DNA from: Pseudoxanthomonas sp. NC8
Lineage (GTDB): Bacteria > Pseudomonadota > Gammaproteobacteria > Xanthomonadales > Xanthomonadaceae
Reading direction: 5' to 3'
Length of the DNA: 64,000 bases
Assembly: GCA_025232375.1 (NCBI GenBank)
Contig: CP060419.1
Span: 1,735,001-1,799,000, forward strand
The translations under genes and the position numbers were made by a program. The notes under the pieces are model-generated. The model was not told where the DNA came from, did not search any database, and saw nothing but the letters and a program-made list of their open reading frames with translations. Below are positions 52,733 through 64,000 of this stretch, piece after piece. Within the stretch, counting starts at the first letter, position 1, and each line of letters begins with the position of its first letter.

Positions 52733-53200
52733 TCATAGCGACTGGACCAGCGACAGCGGCTGGCGCCGCCCGCCCAGCCAGTCGGCAACGACCTGCCAGA
52801 CCAGCGGGCTGCGGTGGCGCGCGGTTTCCTCGCGCAGTTCCGCGGGTGTCAGCCAGAGCGCGCGCTCGATGCCGGTGTCGAGCGGGCGGGCCGGATCATG
52901 GGCCAGCGGCTGGCCGGCGAAGGCGAAGCGCAGGTAGTGCTGCCCGCCCGGCGCGGTCCACTGGTAGACGCCGATGAAGGACTCCAGGTGGATGTCCCAG
53001 CCGGTTTCCTCGCGGGTCTCGCGCACCGCGGCCTCGAGCAGGGTCTCGCCGGCCTCCAGGTGGCCGGCCGGCTGGTTGAGGACCAGCCGGCCATCGATGC
53101 GCTCTTCGACCAGCAGCAGCCGGCCGTCGCGCGCGACGATGCTGGCGACGGTCGCATGCGGGTACCAGTCGCAGCCGTTCGGGCCGACCGGCGCGGCCAC
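52733..53200 (-). CDS. nudJ: NUDIX hydrolase, NudJ-like
   Basis: 155 residues from a GTG placed 4 bp past the upstream stop. Nudix box [20 protein letters not shown] then TGW is complete. [20 protein letters not shown] precedes it and [20 protein letters not shown] follows. The order Nudix-mnmA-hflD is the usual nudJ neighbourhood. NudJ hydrolyses thiamin and nucleoside pyrophosphates; the substrate here is inferred. Confidence 0.85.
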   Translation of the reverse strand: MAAPVGPNGCDWYPHATVASIVARDGRLLLVEERIDGRLVLNQPAGHLEAGETLLEAAVRETREETGWDIHLESFIGVYQWTAPGGQHYLRFAFAGQPLAHDPARPLDTGIERALWLTPAELREETARHRSPLVWQVVADWLGGRRQPLSLVQSL

Positions 53201-53204
53201 CGGC

Positions 53205-53729
53205 TCAGAACTCGTCGGAGGCAGGGTCACCGGCGAGTTCCTGTTCCATCTCGTCGGCACTGGCCGCTGCCGCGGTGATGGCCTGCTCGAGCGCTTTGGC
53301 ATCCGCGTCGGCGTCGATCTTCACGACCATCAGCGCGTGGCGCTGGTGCTTGACCCACGCGCCGAGCTTGAGTTCGTTCGACGCTTCCAGCAGGCGGTTG
53401 GAAACCGGGCCGGGGAAGGGGCCGCCGGTGCTGACGTAGGCGGGCGACCAGATCTCGCGGATCCGGAGCTTGCCGTAGGTCTCCACCGGCGAACGCACGA
53501 ACACCAGCTGGGTGCGCTCGTCGTCGCCGACGCCCATCACCAGCTTGTAGTCGCCGTCCTCGTCGATCTCGTACTTGTAGTCGAGCTGGTCCAGCAGCAC
53601 GGCGACTGCCGGATCGGCCTTGGCTTTGGCGTCGGCCTTGGCCTTGGCGTCGGCCTTGGGCGCGGCGAAGGCCTGGACCGGGGCGAAAAGGACCAGCAGG
53701 AGGACGAGGGCGGAGCGGCCTGTGAGCAT
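53205..53729 (-). CDS. Exported YbjN-like protein with Lys/Ala/Asp repeats
   Basis: 174 residues, intact. Signal peptide [20 protein letters not shown], then a [15 protein letters not shown] repeat built from short DNA repeats, then a globular part: [60 protein letters not shown]. The fold pattern resembles YbjN/type III chaperone-like domains. Probably periplasmic; function unknown. It diverges from clpS. Confidence 0.6.
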   Translation of the reverse strand: MLTGRSALVLLLVLFAPVQAFAAPKADAKAKADAKAKADPAVAVLLDQLDYKYEIDEDGDYKLVMGVGDDERTQLVFVRSPVETYGKLRIREIWSPAYVSTGGPFPGPVSNRLLEASNELKLGAWVKHQRHALMVVKIDADADAKALEQAITAAAASADEMEQELAGDPASDEF

Positions 53730-53809
53730 GGAATTCCCGGTTCGGTGGTTGGAGTGGGACGGCCATTGTCCGGCAGGCCCGGCGATCGAGTCCATCGATC
53801 GCCGCCCCG

Positions 53810-53815
53810 TATAAT
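53810..53815 (+). promoter_or_regulatory. -10 box of clpS, very close to the start codon
   Basis: Perfect TATAAT, six bases before the clpS ATG (53822). No good -35 is seen about 17 bases upstream. Transcription would begin at about the ATG, giving a leaderless mRNA. Confidence 0.6.
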
Positions 53816-53821
53816 CTCGGC

Positions 53822-54143
53822 ATGCCCCATGTCCCCCGACACGAACACGAGCACGGCACTTTGGTCGACCCGGCCAAGCCGGAGGTCTCCCCACCGCCGA
53901 TGTAATATAGGTGGTCCTGCTCAACGACGACTACACCCCGATGGATTTCGTGGTGGCCGTCCTGCAGCAGTTCTTCGCCCAGATATGGAACGCGCCACCC
54001 AGGTCATGCTCCATGTCCATACCCGGGGCCGCGGCGTCTGCGGCGTCTTCACGCGGGAAGTGGCGGAATCGAAGGTGGCCCGGGTCAACGAGTTCTCGCG
54101 GATGAACCAGCACCCCCTGCTGTGCACCATGGAGAAGGCCTGA
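53822..54143 (+). CDS. clpS: ClpS, adaptor of the ClpAP protease
   Basis: About 107 codons. [20 protein letters not shown] is the N-end-rule binding site segment; [40 protein letters not shown] and PLLCTMEKA complete it. Breaks near 53905 and 53985. At 53905 the text has TAATATAGG where the family (YQVVLLNDD) needs TACCAGG. It hands N-degron substrates to ClpA, the next gene. Confidence 0.93.
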
Positions 54144-54272
54144 CGCCGGACCTTCCGGCAGCGGTGGGCGGGCCGGCGAGCCGGCATGCCGCTGGCTGAA
54201 CGCAGCGATCCGCCGGGGCTGTGGAATTCCGGACGGCAGGCCGCATATTGTTGGCAACTCCTGGAGTCCGCC

Positions 54273-56561
<2,289 letters not shown>

Positions 56562-56658
56562 CGACAGGGCACGCGAGCCCCGCGGAACAGGGGCTCGCCG
56601 CCCGCACGAATGCCGGATGCCAGCCGTGGCCGATGCCGCGATGCCGTTCGCGGCTGCT

Positions 56659-57014
56659 TCAGTACGAGGCCTGAAGGTCGGCGGCGTCGATCTTCTCGAT
56701 CCTCTTCACGCTGCAGATCTCGTACCGGGTCTGGACCCGGGTGCCCCCCTAGGGCATACGCGGCCGGGGACGCCGCGGGTTCCGATCGAGACCACGTCTG
56801 CCGAACGCATGCCGTTGCAGGTGCCGCGCAGGGCCACCCGGTAGTGCACCTCACCGTCGCGCAGCATGAAGGACGAGGTGTCCGCAGGTCGCATGATTTC
56901 CCGGTCGGCGCCGAGGTCGACGCATGTGGTCAGCAGGGATGTGCCTTCGCCGGCGGACGCGATGGAGACGGCACTGGCGAGGAGGGACGCGGCGAAGAGG
57001 CGCTTGATGTCCAT
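56659..57014 (-). CDS. Small secreted cysteine-containing protein, copy A (DUF6491-like?)
   Basis: About 118 codons. Signal peptide MDIKRLFAASLLASAVSIAS, then TTCVDLGADREIMRPADTSS, FMLRDGEVHYRVALRGTCNG, VVSIGT, and after a frame break near 56750 YEICSVKRIEKIDAADLQAS. It is paralogous to the gene at 57258-57623: shared CVD-GA--EI-RP, MLRDG--HY, RG-C, and C-V--IE-IDA, four cysteines in the same order. Periplasmic; function unknown. It resembles small Xanthomonadaceae DUF6491-type proteins by eye only. Confidence 0.65.
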
Positions 57015-57032
57015 GGCGGTCTGCTCGGCTCG

Positions 57033-57102
57033 GGTCCGGATTGGACCGGTTTCAGGCTAGGACCGTGCCGCCGGCGGCAAATCTGCCAGTGGTGACAATG
57101 AC
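57033..57102 (-). repeat. Duplicated upstream block, copy A
   Basis: Contains the inverted repeat GGTCCGGATTGGACC (57033-57047), CAGGCTAGG, and GTGGTGACAATGAC (57089-57102). The same three elements in the same order precede copy B. The palindrome ends 18 bases above the start codon in both copies. Probably a shared promoter or operator. Confidence 0.65.
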
Positions 57103-57151
57103 GCTGGTAACTGGCTCGGAAGTCCCGATGACTTCCGGCGGCGCGCCGGAA

Positions 57152-57182
57152 TAAAAACGCCGTGGGCGCGTGTCCCACGGCG
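57152..57182 (-). terminator. Rho-independent terminator of copy B
   Basis: Nine-base stem CGCCGTGGG / CCCACGGCG with a 7-base loop, followed on the minus strand by TTTTTAT. 75 bp past the stop of the gene at 57258. Confidence 0.88.
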
Positions 57183-57257
57183 TGGGGACGCACGGCAGAC
57201 CGCCACCGCCGGCCACGACGAGTGGGCCGGCGGTGGCGACCTGGCTGAGCGGAAAGG

Positions 57258-57623
57258 TCAGCGCGCGGCGCGCTTCTTCAGCCTGGCGAACTGTTCGGCG
57301 TCGATGGCCTCCACCTTGGCGACGTTGCAGGTCGAACGGTTGGTCTTGACCGTGCTTCCCTCCGGGCAGAGGCGGTTGGCGGCGCCGTCGGTGCCGATCA
57401 GGACCGACGAGGCGGTCGCCAGCGAACTGCACTCGCCGCGGAAGCCGATCAGGTAGTGCGCATCGCCGTCGCGCAGGACCATGCTCTGGCCGCCGCCCGG
57501 GCGCACGATCTCCTGCTGGGCACCCGGGTCGACGCAATCGGCGATTTGGGAATTGTCTGCCGCATTGGCGGCGAAGGCGGCGCCGGCGAGCAGCGCGACG
57601 GTGCAGAGACGAGTGATGGTCAT
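57258..57623 (-). CDS. Small secreted cysteine-containing protein, copy B
   Basis: 121 residues, intact: MTITRLCTVALLAGAAFAAN signal peptide, then IADCVDPGAQQEIVRPGGGQ, SMVLRDGDAHYLIGFRGECS, VLIGTDGAANRLCPEGSTVK, STCNVAKVEAIDAEQFARLK. Paralogue of the gene at 56659-57014. The two share upstream DNA as well, so the duplication took promoter and gene together. Start at the ATG after the conserved 18-base gap. Confidence 0.7.
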   Translation of the reverse strand: MTITRLCTVALLAGAAFAANAADNSQIADCVDPGAQQEIVRPGGGQSMVLRDGDAHYLIGFRGECSSLATASSVLIGTDGAANRLCPEGSTVKTNRSTCNVAKVEAIDAEQFARLKKRAAR

Positions 57624-57641
57624 GGCGTTGGGGGCTGGTCG

Positions 57642-57711
57642 GGTCCGGATTGGACCGTGCACAGGCTAGGCGCGTGCAGGTGGTGGCGAACCTGCCTGTG
57701 GTGACAATGAC
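57642..57711 (-). repeat. Duplicated upstream block, copy B
   Basis: Inverted repeat GGTCCGGATTGGACC (57642-57656), CAGGCTAGG (57662-57670) and GTGGTGACAATGAC (57698-57711), matching copy A in order and near-identical spacing. Between them the sequences differ, so these elements look conserved by selection. Confidence 0.65.
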
Positions 57712-57850
57712 CAAGGTCATGCACACGCACGTGGTAATGCCACGTTCATGTCGATGACTTCCTCAACGACTGCATGCTGCGGTGAGCGTGTGCATTCGAC
57801 ATCGCGGGCGCCGGGGGCGGCCGCGAGCGGGGCACTCTGGCCCAAGGGCA

Positions 57851-57880
57851 AAGAAAAGGCGGCCGGTGGCCGCCTTTGTT
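57851..57880 (-). terminator. Terminator of infA
   Basis: Stem AAGGCGGCC / GGCCGCCTT (57856-57876) with a 3-base loop, followed on the minus strand by TTCTTT. It lies about 40 bp past the infA stop; T-rich flanks on both sides allow action in both directions. Confidence 0.8.
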
Positions 57881-57914
57881 CGTGGTGCGGTTGCGCTGGT
57901 GCCGTCGGCCGGCA

Positions 57915-58135
57915 TCACTTCATGCGATAGGTGATGCGGCCCTTGGTCAGGTCATACGGCGTCATCTCGACCTTCACCTTGTCGCCGGTGAGGATGCGGA
58001 TGTAGTTCTTGCGCATGCGTCCGGAGATGTGGGCGATGATCTCGTGCCCGTTCTCCAGGCATGAACCCGGAACGTTGTGTTGGGCAGCGTCTCGGTGACG
58101 GTGCCTTCGAACTCGATGGAGTCGTCTTTCGACAT
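57915..58135 (-). CDS. infA: Translation initiation factor IF-1
   Basis: [24 protein letters not shown], then [40 protein letters not shown] and ITYRMK: nearly the entire IF-1 sequence. The span is 221 bases where 219 would encode the usual protein, so two bases are inserted near 58060-58070 (GGTTCATGCCTGG). An essential gene cannot be truly broken in this way, which supports consensus error. Confidence 0.95.
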
Positions 58136-58210
58136 GCGGTTCCAAGTAAGCGCTGGCGGGCGGAAAGCCGCGCATTTTACGCGAGACTGGCAGGAAAAGG
58201 CAAAGTTGTG

Positions 58211-58959
58211 TTAACGCGGAGCCTGTTCAGCCAGTTCCGAGGCCCGCGGAGCGCCGAAAGCGGCCGCCCAGCTTCCATCCCGCCCCGGAGCGGCGATAAG
58301 GCCGGCGATGGCTTCGAGGAACCGCGTGCGTGGTAAGGTTTCCCCGCCCAGCGAGAACAGGTGCGGGTTCTCCACCTGGGCATCCAGCAACGGCCAGCCC
58401 CAGCCGTGCAGTCGCCGCGCCAGCATCGCCAGCGCCACCTTGGAGCCTCCGGAGCGGGTGCTGAACATGCTCTCGCCGAAGAACATCCGGCCGATCGCCA
58501 CGCCGTAGATGCCTCCGGCCATCCCTCCCTCCTCGTCGAAGACCTCCACGGAATGGGCGTGCCCGAGCCGGTGCAGGTGCGAATAGGCCTGGCGCATCTG
58601 CGGCGTGATCCAGGTACCGCGCTGGCCCGGGCGCGGCGTTTCGGCGCAGGCCGCCAGCACCGCGTCGAAAGCGGTATCGGCGCGCACCTGCCAGCGGCTG
58701 TTGCGCAAGATCCGCAGGAAGCGCGAGGACAGGTGCACAGCGTCGGTCCGGAACACCATGCGCGGATCCGGACTCCACCACAGGATCGGCTGGCCGGCCG
58801 AGTACCGGGAAAGATGCCGCCACGGTAGGCCGCCAGCAGGCGCGGTACCGACAGGTCGCCACCGATCGCCAGCAGCCCGTCGGGCTCCCGCAGCGCGCTG
58901 GCCGCCGGCGGGAATGGGGCGCGGGGGTCGTCGGGCAACAGATGTGGACGGGCGGCCAT
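58211..58959 (-). CDS. aat: Leucyl/phenylalanyl-tRNA-protein transferase
   Basis: Adds Leu or Phe to N-terminal Lys/Arg to create ClpS-ClpAP substrates, so it works with clpSA nearby. [103 protein letters not shown], all family core. About 249 codons. Break near 58805. Confidence 0.95.
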
Positions 58960-58976
58960 CGGCTGGTCGGGGCCGC

Positions 58977-60128
58977 TCAGGCGGGTTCGCGGAAAGGGCC
59001 ATGCGTGGAGAGCGTGGCCGCGTAGCGCCGTACCGAACGGGCTTCTTCCGCGCACCAGTCGCGCAGCGCCAGGCGGAACTGCGGATCGGCGATGCGGTGG
59101 CGGCTGCGCACGATGGCCGGGAGGAAGCCGCGCGCCAGCTTGTGCTCGCCTGGGCGCCCGGTTCGAAGCGGGTAAGGCCCTGTTGAGCAGTAGTCGATTC
59201 TATGGTAGTAGCAGGTCTCGAAGTGCAGGCCGGGCAGGGGAGCGTCACTGCCCCAGTAGCGCCCGTAGAGCGTATCGCCCCCGCGCAGGCAGAGCGCCCC
59301 CGCGACCGGCGCGTCTCCACTATTAGCTAAAATTATTAATATGTTGTTAGGCATTTCTCGCGCAACATGTTCGATGAATTCACGCGTCAGGGCAGGGGCA
59401 TTGCCGTAGTCGCGGAAGGTCTGCCGGTAGAAGCGGTGGATCGCGTCGAGGTCCGCTGCCGAGGCCTCGTCGCCGTGCACGCGGCGGAACGTGATGCCGG
59501 CACGCCGCACCTTGGCCCGTTCCTGGCGGATGTTCTTGCGATGCTTGTGGTCCATCGCCGCGAGGAAGCCGTCGAAGCCGGTCCAGCCATCGCGGTTGCG
59601 CCAGTGGTACTGGACGTCGATCCGCGGCAGCCAGTCATCGCCGAACAGGCTGTCTTCCCCTTCGGTGTGGAAGTTCACATGCACCGAGGACAACCGGCCC
59701 TCGTCGGCCCTCGTGGCCATCTCGGCCAGCAGGGCGCGCCGCCCGGCATCGTCGCGGGCCAGCAGCCGGGGCCCGGTCACCGGCGAATAGGGCACGGCGA
59801 ACAGCCACTTGGGGAAGTACTCCATTCCATGCCGGGCATAGGCCTGCGCCCAGGCGTGGTCGAACACGAACTCGCCATGCGAGTTGGTCTTGAGATATCC
59901 CGGCGCGGCGGCGAGCAGCGTGTCGCCGTCCCATAGGGTCAGGTGGCGCGGGGTCCAGCCCCAGTCGGCGCGCAGGCAGCCGTGCCGTTCGAGGCCTTCG
60001 AGGAAGGCGTGCCGCACGAACGGATTGGTGCCGTCGTGCAGCGCGTCCCATTGCGCCGCTTCGACCTGTGCCAGCGCCTGCAGCTCGCGACACTGCAGGC
60101 TCATGGGCGCGCGTGCCGGGTGGGGCAT
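58977..60128 (-). CDS. FemAB/GNAT-fold protein (DUF482 peptidogalycan-biosynthesis family)
   Basis: About 384 codons. [145 protein letters not shown]. Near 59200-59150 the frame slips out and back; CYYQGIDY and LARFEPGAQGEHK are expected there. ATG 60104 is an alternative start. A 34-base AT-rich patch around 59320-59355 uses rare codons (ATA, TTA) for a normal protein stretch. Role in cell-envelope acyl transfer is inferred from the fold. Confidence 0.82.
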   Translation of the reverse strand: MPHPARAPMSLQCRELQALAQVEAAQWDALHDGTNPFVRHAFLEGLERHGCLRADWGWTPRHLTLWDGDTLLAAAPGYLKTNSHGEFVFDHAWAQAYARHGMEYFPKWLFAVPYSPVTGPRLLARDDAGRRALLAEMATRADEGRLSSVHVNFHTEGEDSLFGDDWLPRIDVQYHWRNRDGWTGFDGFLAAMDHKHRKNIRQERAKVRRAGITFRRVHGDEASAADLDAIHRFYRQTFRDYGNAPALTREFIEHVAREMPNNILIILANSGDAPVAGALCLRGGDTLYGRYWGSDAPLPGLHFETCYYHRIDYCSTGPYPLRTGRPGEHKLARGFLPAIVRSRHRIADPQFRLALRDWCAEEARSVRRYAATLSTHGPFREPA

Positions 60129-60180
60129 CGCATCCGGAGGTCAGGCCGCCGCCGCGCCGATGCGTGACGGCGGCGGCGCA

Positions 60181-61147
<967 letters not shown>

Positions 61148-61354
61148 TCAGGGAAGGCAGCGCATAGAGTGGCGGCCACACCCCGGCGAATCAAGGCAAG
61201 CACCCGGGCCGCCAGCGCCGCGCGAGGCCGCGGCAACCGCCGGGCGCGGCGCTAGGCAATAGACGACAGAAGCATTTAAGATCAAGGCCTAACATCGCAT
61301 TCTGCGAGCGCTTCCAGACCCTCGCTCCCGGACATCACGGATCAACCAGTCGAC

Positions 61355-63695
61355 GTGGCCAAGGCATTGACGGAACGCAGCAAGTCCAGCCGTGGCACGA
61401 GCGCGCGCGCAGAGTCGGTGACGGCCAGCCCACGACGGCAGCGGCTGTGGCGCGACCTTGGCGCTGATCGTGATCGCGCCGTTGCTGCTGTACCTGCTGG
61501 CCTGCCTGGCGAGCTATTCGCCCGACGATCCGGGATGGTCCAACAGCGGCAGCGTCACCGGCCAAGGTGCAGAACCTGGGCGGGATGGCGGGCGCCTGGA
61601 TCGCCGACGTGCTCATCCAGCTGTTCGGCTATGCCGCCTTCCTGCTTCCGGTGATCCTGGGCGCGGTGGCATGGATCGCGCTGTTCGGGCTGGGCGAAGA
61701 GGACGAGCTTGGCCCGGCGTTGCGCCTGGTTGGCATCTTCGGCTTCCTGATCGCGGCCACCGGCCTGCTGCACATGCGCCTGTACGCCGGTGACAACGGC
61801 TGGCAGGGGGGGCGGTATCGGCAAGCTGGTCGGTCATTCACTGACGAATGGCTTTGGCAGCCTCGGCGCGAACATGTTCCTGGTCGTGCTGCTGCTGGTC
61901 TCGGTGACCTGGCCACCGGCCTGTCCCTAGTTCTGGGTGATGGAGAAGATCGGTGCCGGCGTGCTGGCGTTGCCGGACCTGATGCGTCGCAAGACCCAGC
62001 AGGCCGAGGAGTGGAAGCGCACCCGCGACCTGCGCGAGGAACGCGAGGAAGTCCGCAAGACCGACGCGGTCCGGCAGGCCCGTCGCGAACCGGTCCGGAT
62101 CGAACCGCCGGCCGCGCCGGTGGTGGAGAAGAGCGAGCGGGCCAAGCGCGAGACCCAGATCCCGCTGTTGGGGCACCGGCGGCACCGCCGACGGGCTGCC
62201 GCCGCTGGCCCTGCTGGACGATCCCAAGCCGCAGACCAAGGGCTACTCCGAGGAGACCCGCAAACCCTGTCGCGGCAGATCGAATTCAAGCTCAAGGATT
62301 TCCGCATCGACGCGCAGGTGGTCGGCGCGTACCCGGGCCCGGTGATCACCCGCTTCGAGATGGAGCCGGCGCCGGGGGTCAAGGTCAGCCAGATCAGCTC
62401 GCTGGACAAGGACATCGCCCGCGGCCTGTCCGTGAAGTCGGTGCGCGTGGTCGACGTGATCCCGGGCAAGTCGGTGATCGGCCTGGAGATCCCCAACACC
62501 AGCCGCGAGATGATCTTCCTGTCCGAGCTGCTGCGCTCGAAGGAATACGACAAGTCCGCCAGCCCGCTGACCCTGGCGCTGGGCAAGGACATCGCCGGCC
62601 GGCCGACCGTGGCCGACCTGGCGCGCATGCCGCACCTGCTGGTGGCCGGCACGACCGGTTCGGGCAAGTCGGTGGCGGTCAACGCCATGGTCCTGAGCCT
62701 GCTGTACAAGGCCAGCCCGAAAGACCTGCGGATGCTGATGATCGACCCGAAGATGCTCGAGCTGAGCGTCTGGGACATCCCGCACCTGCTGGCACCGGTC
62801 GTGACCGACATGAAGGAGGCCGGCAACGGCCTGCGCTGGTGCGTGGCGGAGATGGAGCGCCGCTACAAGCTGATGAGCGCGGTGGGCGTGCGCAACCTGG
62901 CCGGCTTCAACAAGAAGGTCAAGGACGCGCAGGACGCCGGCCAGCCGTTGATGGACCCGCTGTTCAAGCCGAACCCCGAGCTGGGCGAGGCGCCGCGCCC
63001 GCTGGAGCCGCTGCCGTTCATCGTCATCTTCATCGACGAATTCGCCGACATGATGATGATCGTCGGCAAGAAGGTCGAGGAACTGATCGCGCGCTTGGCG
63101 CAGAAGGCGCGCGCGGCCGGCATCCACCTGATCGCAGCCACGCAGCGACCGTCGGTGGACGTCATCACCGGCCTGATCAAGGCGAACATCCCGACCCGCA
63201 TCGCCTTGGGTGTCGAGCAAGATCGACTCGCGCACGATCCTGGACCAGTCCGGCGCCGAGACCCTGCTCGGCCACGGCGACATGCTGTACCTGCCACCGG
63301 GCACGGCGATGCCCGAACGCATCCACGGCGCCTTCGTCAGCGACGAGGAAGTGCACCGCGTGGTCGAACACCTCAAGGCCAGTGGCCGCGCCGACTACAT
63401 CGAAGGCGTGCTGGACGAGGTGCAGACGATGGGCGACGGCGTGGTGGTCGGCGCCACCGGCCTGCCCGAATCCGGCGGCGGCGGTGGCGACGAGTCCGAT
63501 CCGCTGTACGACGAGGCGGTGCGCATCGTCACCGAGACCCGCCGCGCGTCGATTTCCGGCGTGCAGCGCCGGCTCAAGATCGGCTACAACCGCGCCGCAC
63601 GCCTGATCGAGGCGATGGAAGCGGCTGGAGTGGTCACCCCACCCGAACACAACGGCGACCGCAGCGTACTGGCGCCGCCTCCGCCGCGCGACTGA
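61355..63695 (+). CDS. ftsK: FtsK, DNA translocase of the divisome
   Basis: About 780 codons from a GTG. Four membrane segments ([66 protein letters not shown] region), linker, then motor with Walker [61 protein letters not shown] and a C-terminal gamma domain ([36 protein letters not shown]). Seven breaks: 61452, 61564, 61806, 61928, 62165, 62265, 63214. Four of them (61452, 61564, 61928, 63214) sit at CCWGG by comparison with the expected protein. Confidence 0.95.
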
Positions 63696-63779
63696 CCGCG
63701 CGCTCCCGCCTGCCGATCCCGTCGCCCTCTGGCGATGCCGGCCGCGTGCAATGGCGTGCACGCCGTACCGAATGGAGTC

Positions 63780-64000
63780 ATGCGTTTGAACAGAGCCTTC
63801 TGGTTGTCGATCGTGGTCTCATGCGTGACCGGGTGCGTCGGGGGTTCCCCGAGCGACACCGCCATCGCAGCGCCCTGCATGGAGGCGCCGGCCCGGGCCC
63901 CGGCGACGGCAGCGGCGGTTTCGCCACTTCCCGGCCAGCGGGGCGGGGGTGCGCCCTATGAGATCGCCGGCAGCGAGGTCTGGAACGTGCCCGATCCCGT
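63780..64000 (+). CDS. Lipoprotein, start of a possible alpha/beta-hydrolase-fold esterase (3' end outside window)
   Basis: [19 protein letters not shown]: lipoprotein signal with lipobox VTGC. A Pro/Ala-rich linker follows, then [16 protein letters not shown] at the window edge. That last stretch resembles the start of exported esterase-like proteins (EIxGSEVWxVPDP), but the catalytic part is not in view. lolA, often found after ftsK in gammaproteobacteria, is not here. Confidence 0.5.
   Translation, partial: MRLNRAFWLSIVVSCVTGCVGGSPSDTAIAAPCMEAPARAPATAAAVSPLPGQRGGGAPYEIAGSEVWNVPDP

Noticed and set aside
63780..64000. lolA after ftsK
   Set aside because: The product has a lipobox and no LolA-like sequence. 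LolA itself is a soluble periplasmic protein.

Overview
The window is very GC-rich chromosomal DNA that reads as a Xanthomonadaceae-type gammaproteobacterium (Lysobacter / Luteimonas / Xanthomonas relatives). The signs are a flagellar cluster with its own rpoN and fleQ copies, followed by the family's housekeeping order hflD-mnmA-nudix, clpS-clpA, infA-aat, trxB and ftsK. I saw no tRNA, rRNA, CRISPR array, insertion sequence or prophage. The placement rests on gene order and protein motifs, not on a database search.

Layout. 1-4913 (minus): fliI (cut by the window edge), fliH, fliG, fliF, fliE. 5048-18493 (minus): a surface-polymer/glycosylation island inside the flagellar cluster, holding three CDP-glycerol-type enzymes or domains, several glycosyltransferase domains, a sugar aminotransferase, an ATP-grasp/HAD fusion, a methyltransferase and an XcbB/CpsF-like protein. 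18624-24358 (minus): regulators fleQ, a receiver protein, rpoN, a LuxR-type response regulator, a PilZ-like protein, and chaperones fliT-like and fliS. 24481-39319 (minus): fliD, fliC, flgL to flgB, cheV. 39442-42148 (plus): flgA, flgM, flgN and a soluble histidine kinase. 42179-48915: a sensor kinase and two GGDEF/EAL proteins. 49569-50765 (minus): a chemoreceptor. 50855-63695: housekeeping genes plus two tandem small secreted paralogues. The window ends in a lipoprotein gene.

Regulation can be read from the sequence. Eight -24/-12 (sigma-54) promoters precede fliE, the aminotransferase, tagD, the xcbB-like gene, fliD, flgG, flgB and flgA. Six sigma-28 promoters precede fliS, fliC (two in tandem), cheV, flgM and the chemoreceptor. 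The polymer island therefore appears to be transcribed as part of the RpoN/FleQ middle class of flagellar genes.

Sequence quality matters here. Nearly every long gene is broken by one-base shifts, yet the broken frames join into full-length conserved proteins. Most breaks, and the recurrent odd string GGTAAGG / CCTTACC, fall where conserved protein sequence demands a CCWGG site. I treat them as systematic consensus errors, possibly from a methylated CCWGG motif, and annotate the genes as intact. Coordinates span all fragments, and frame-break positions are approximate.
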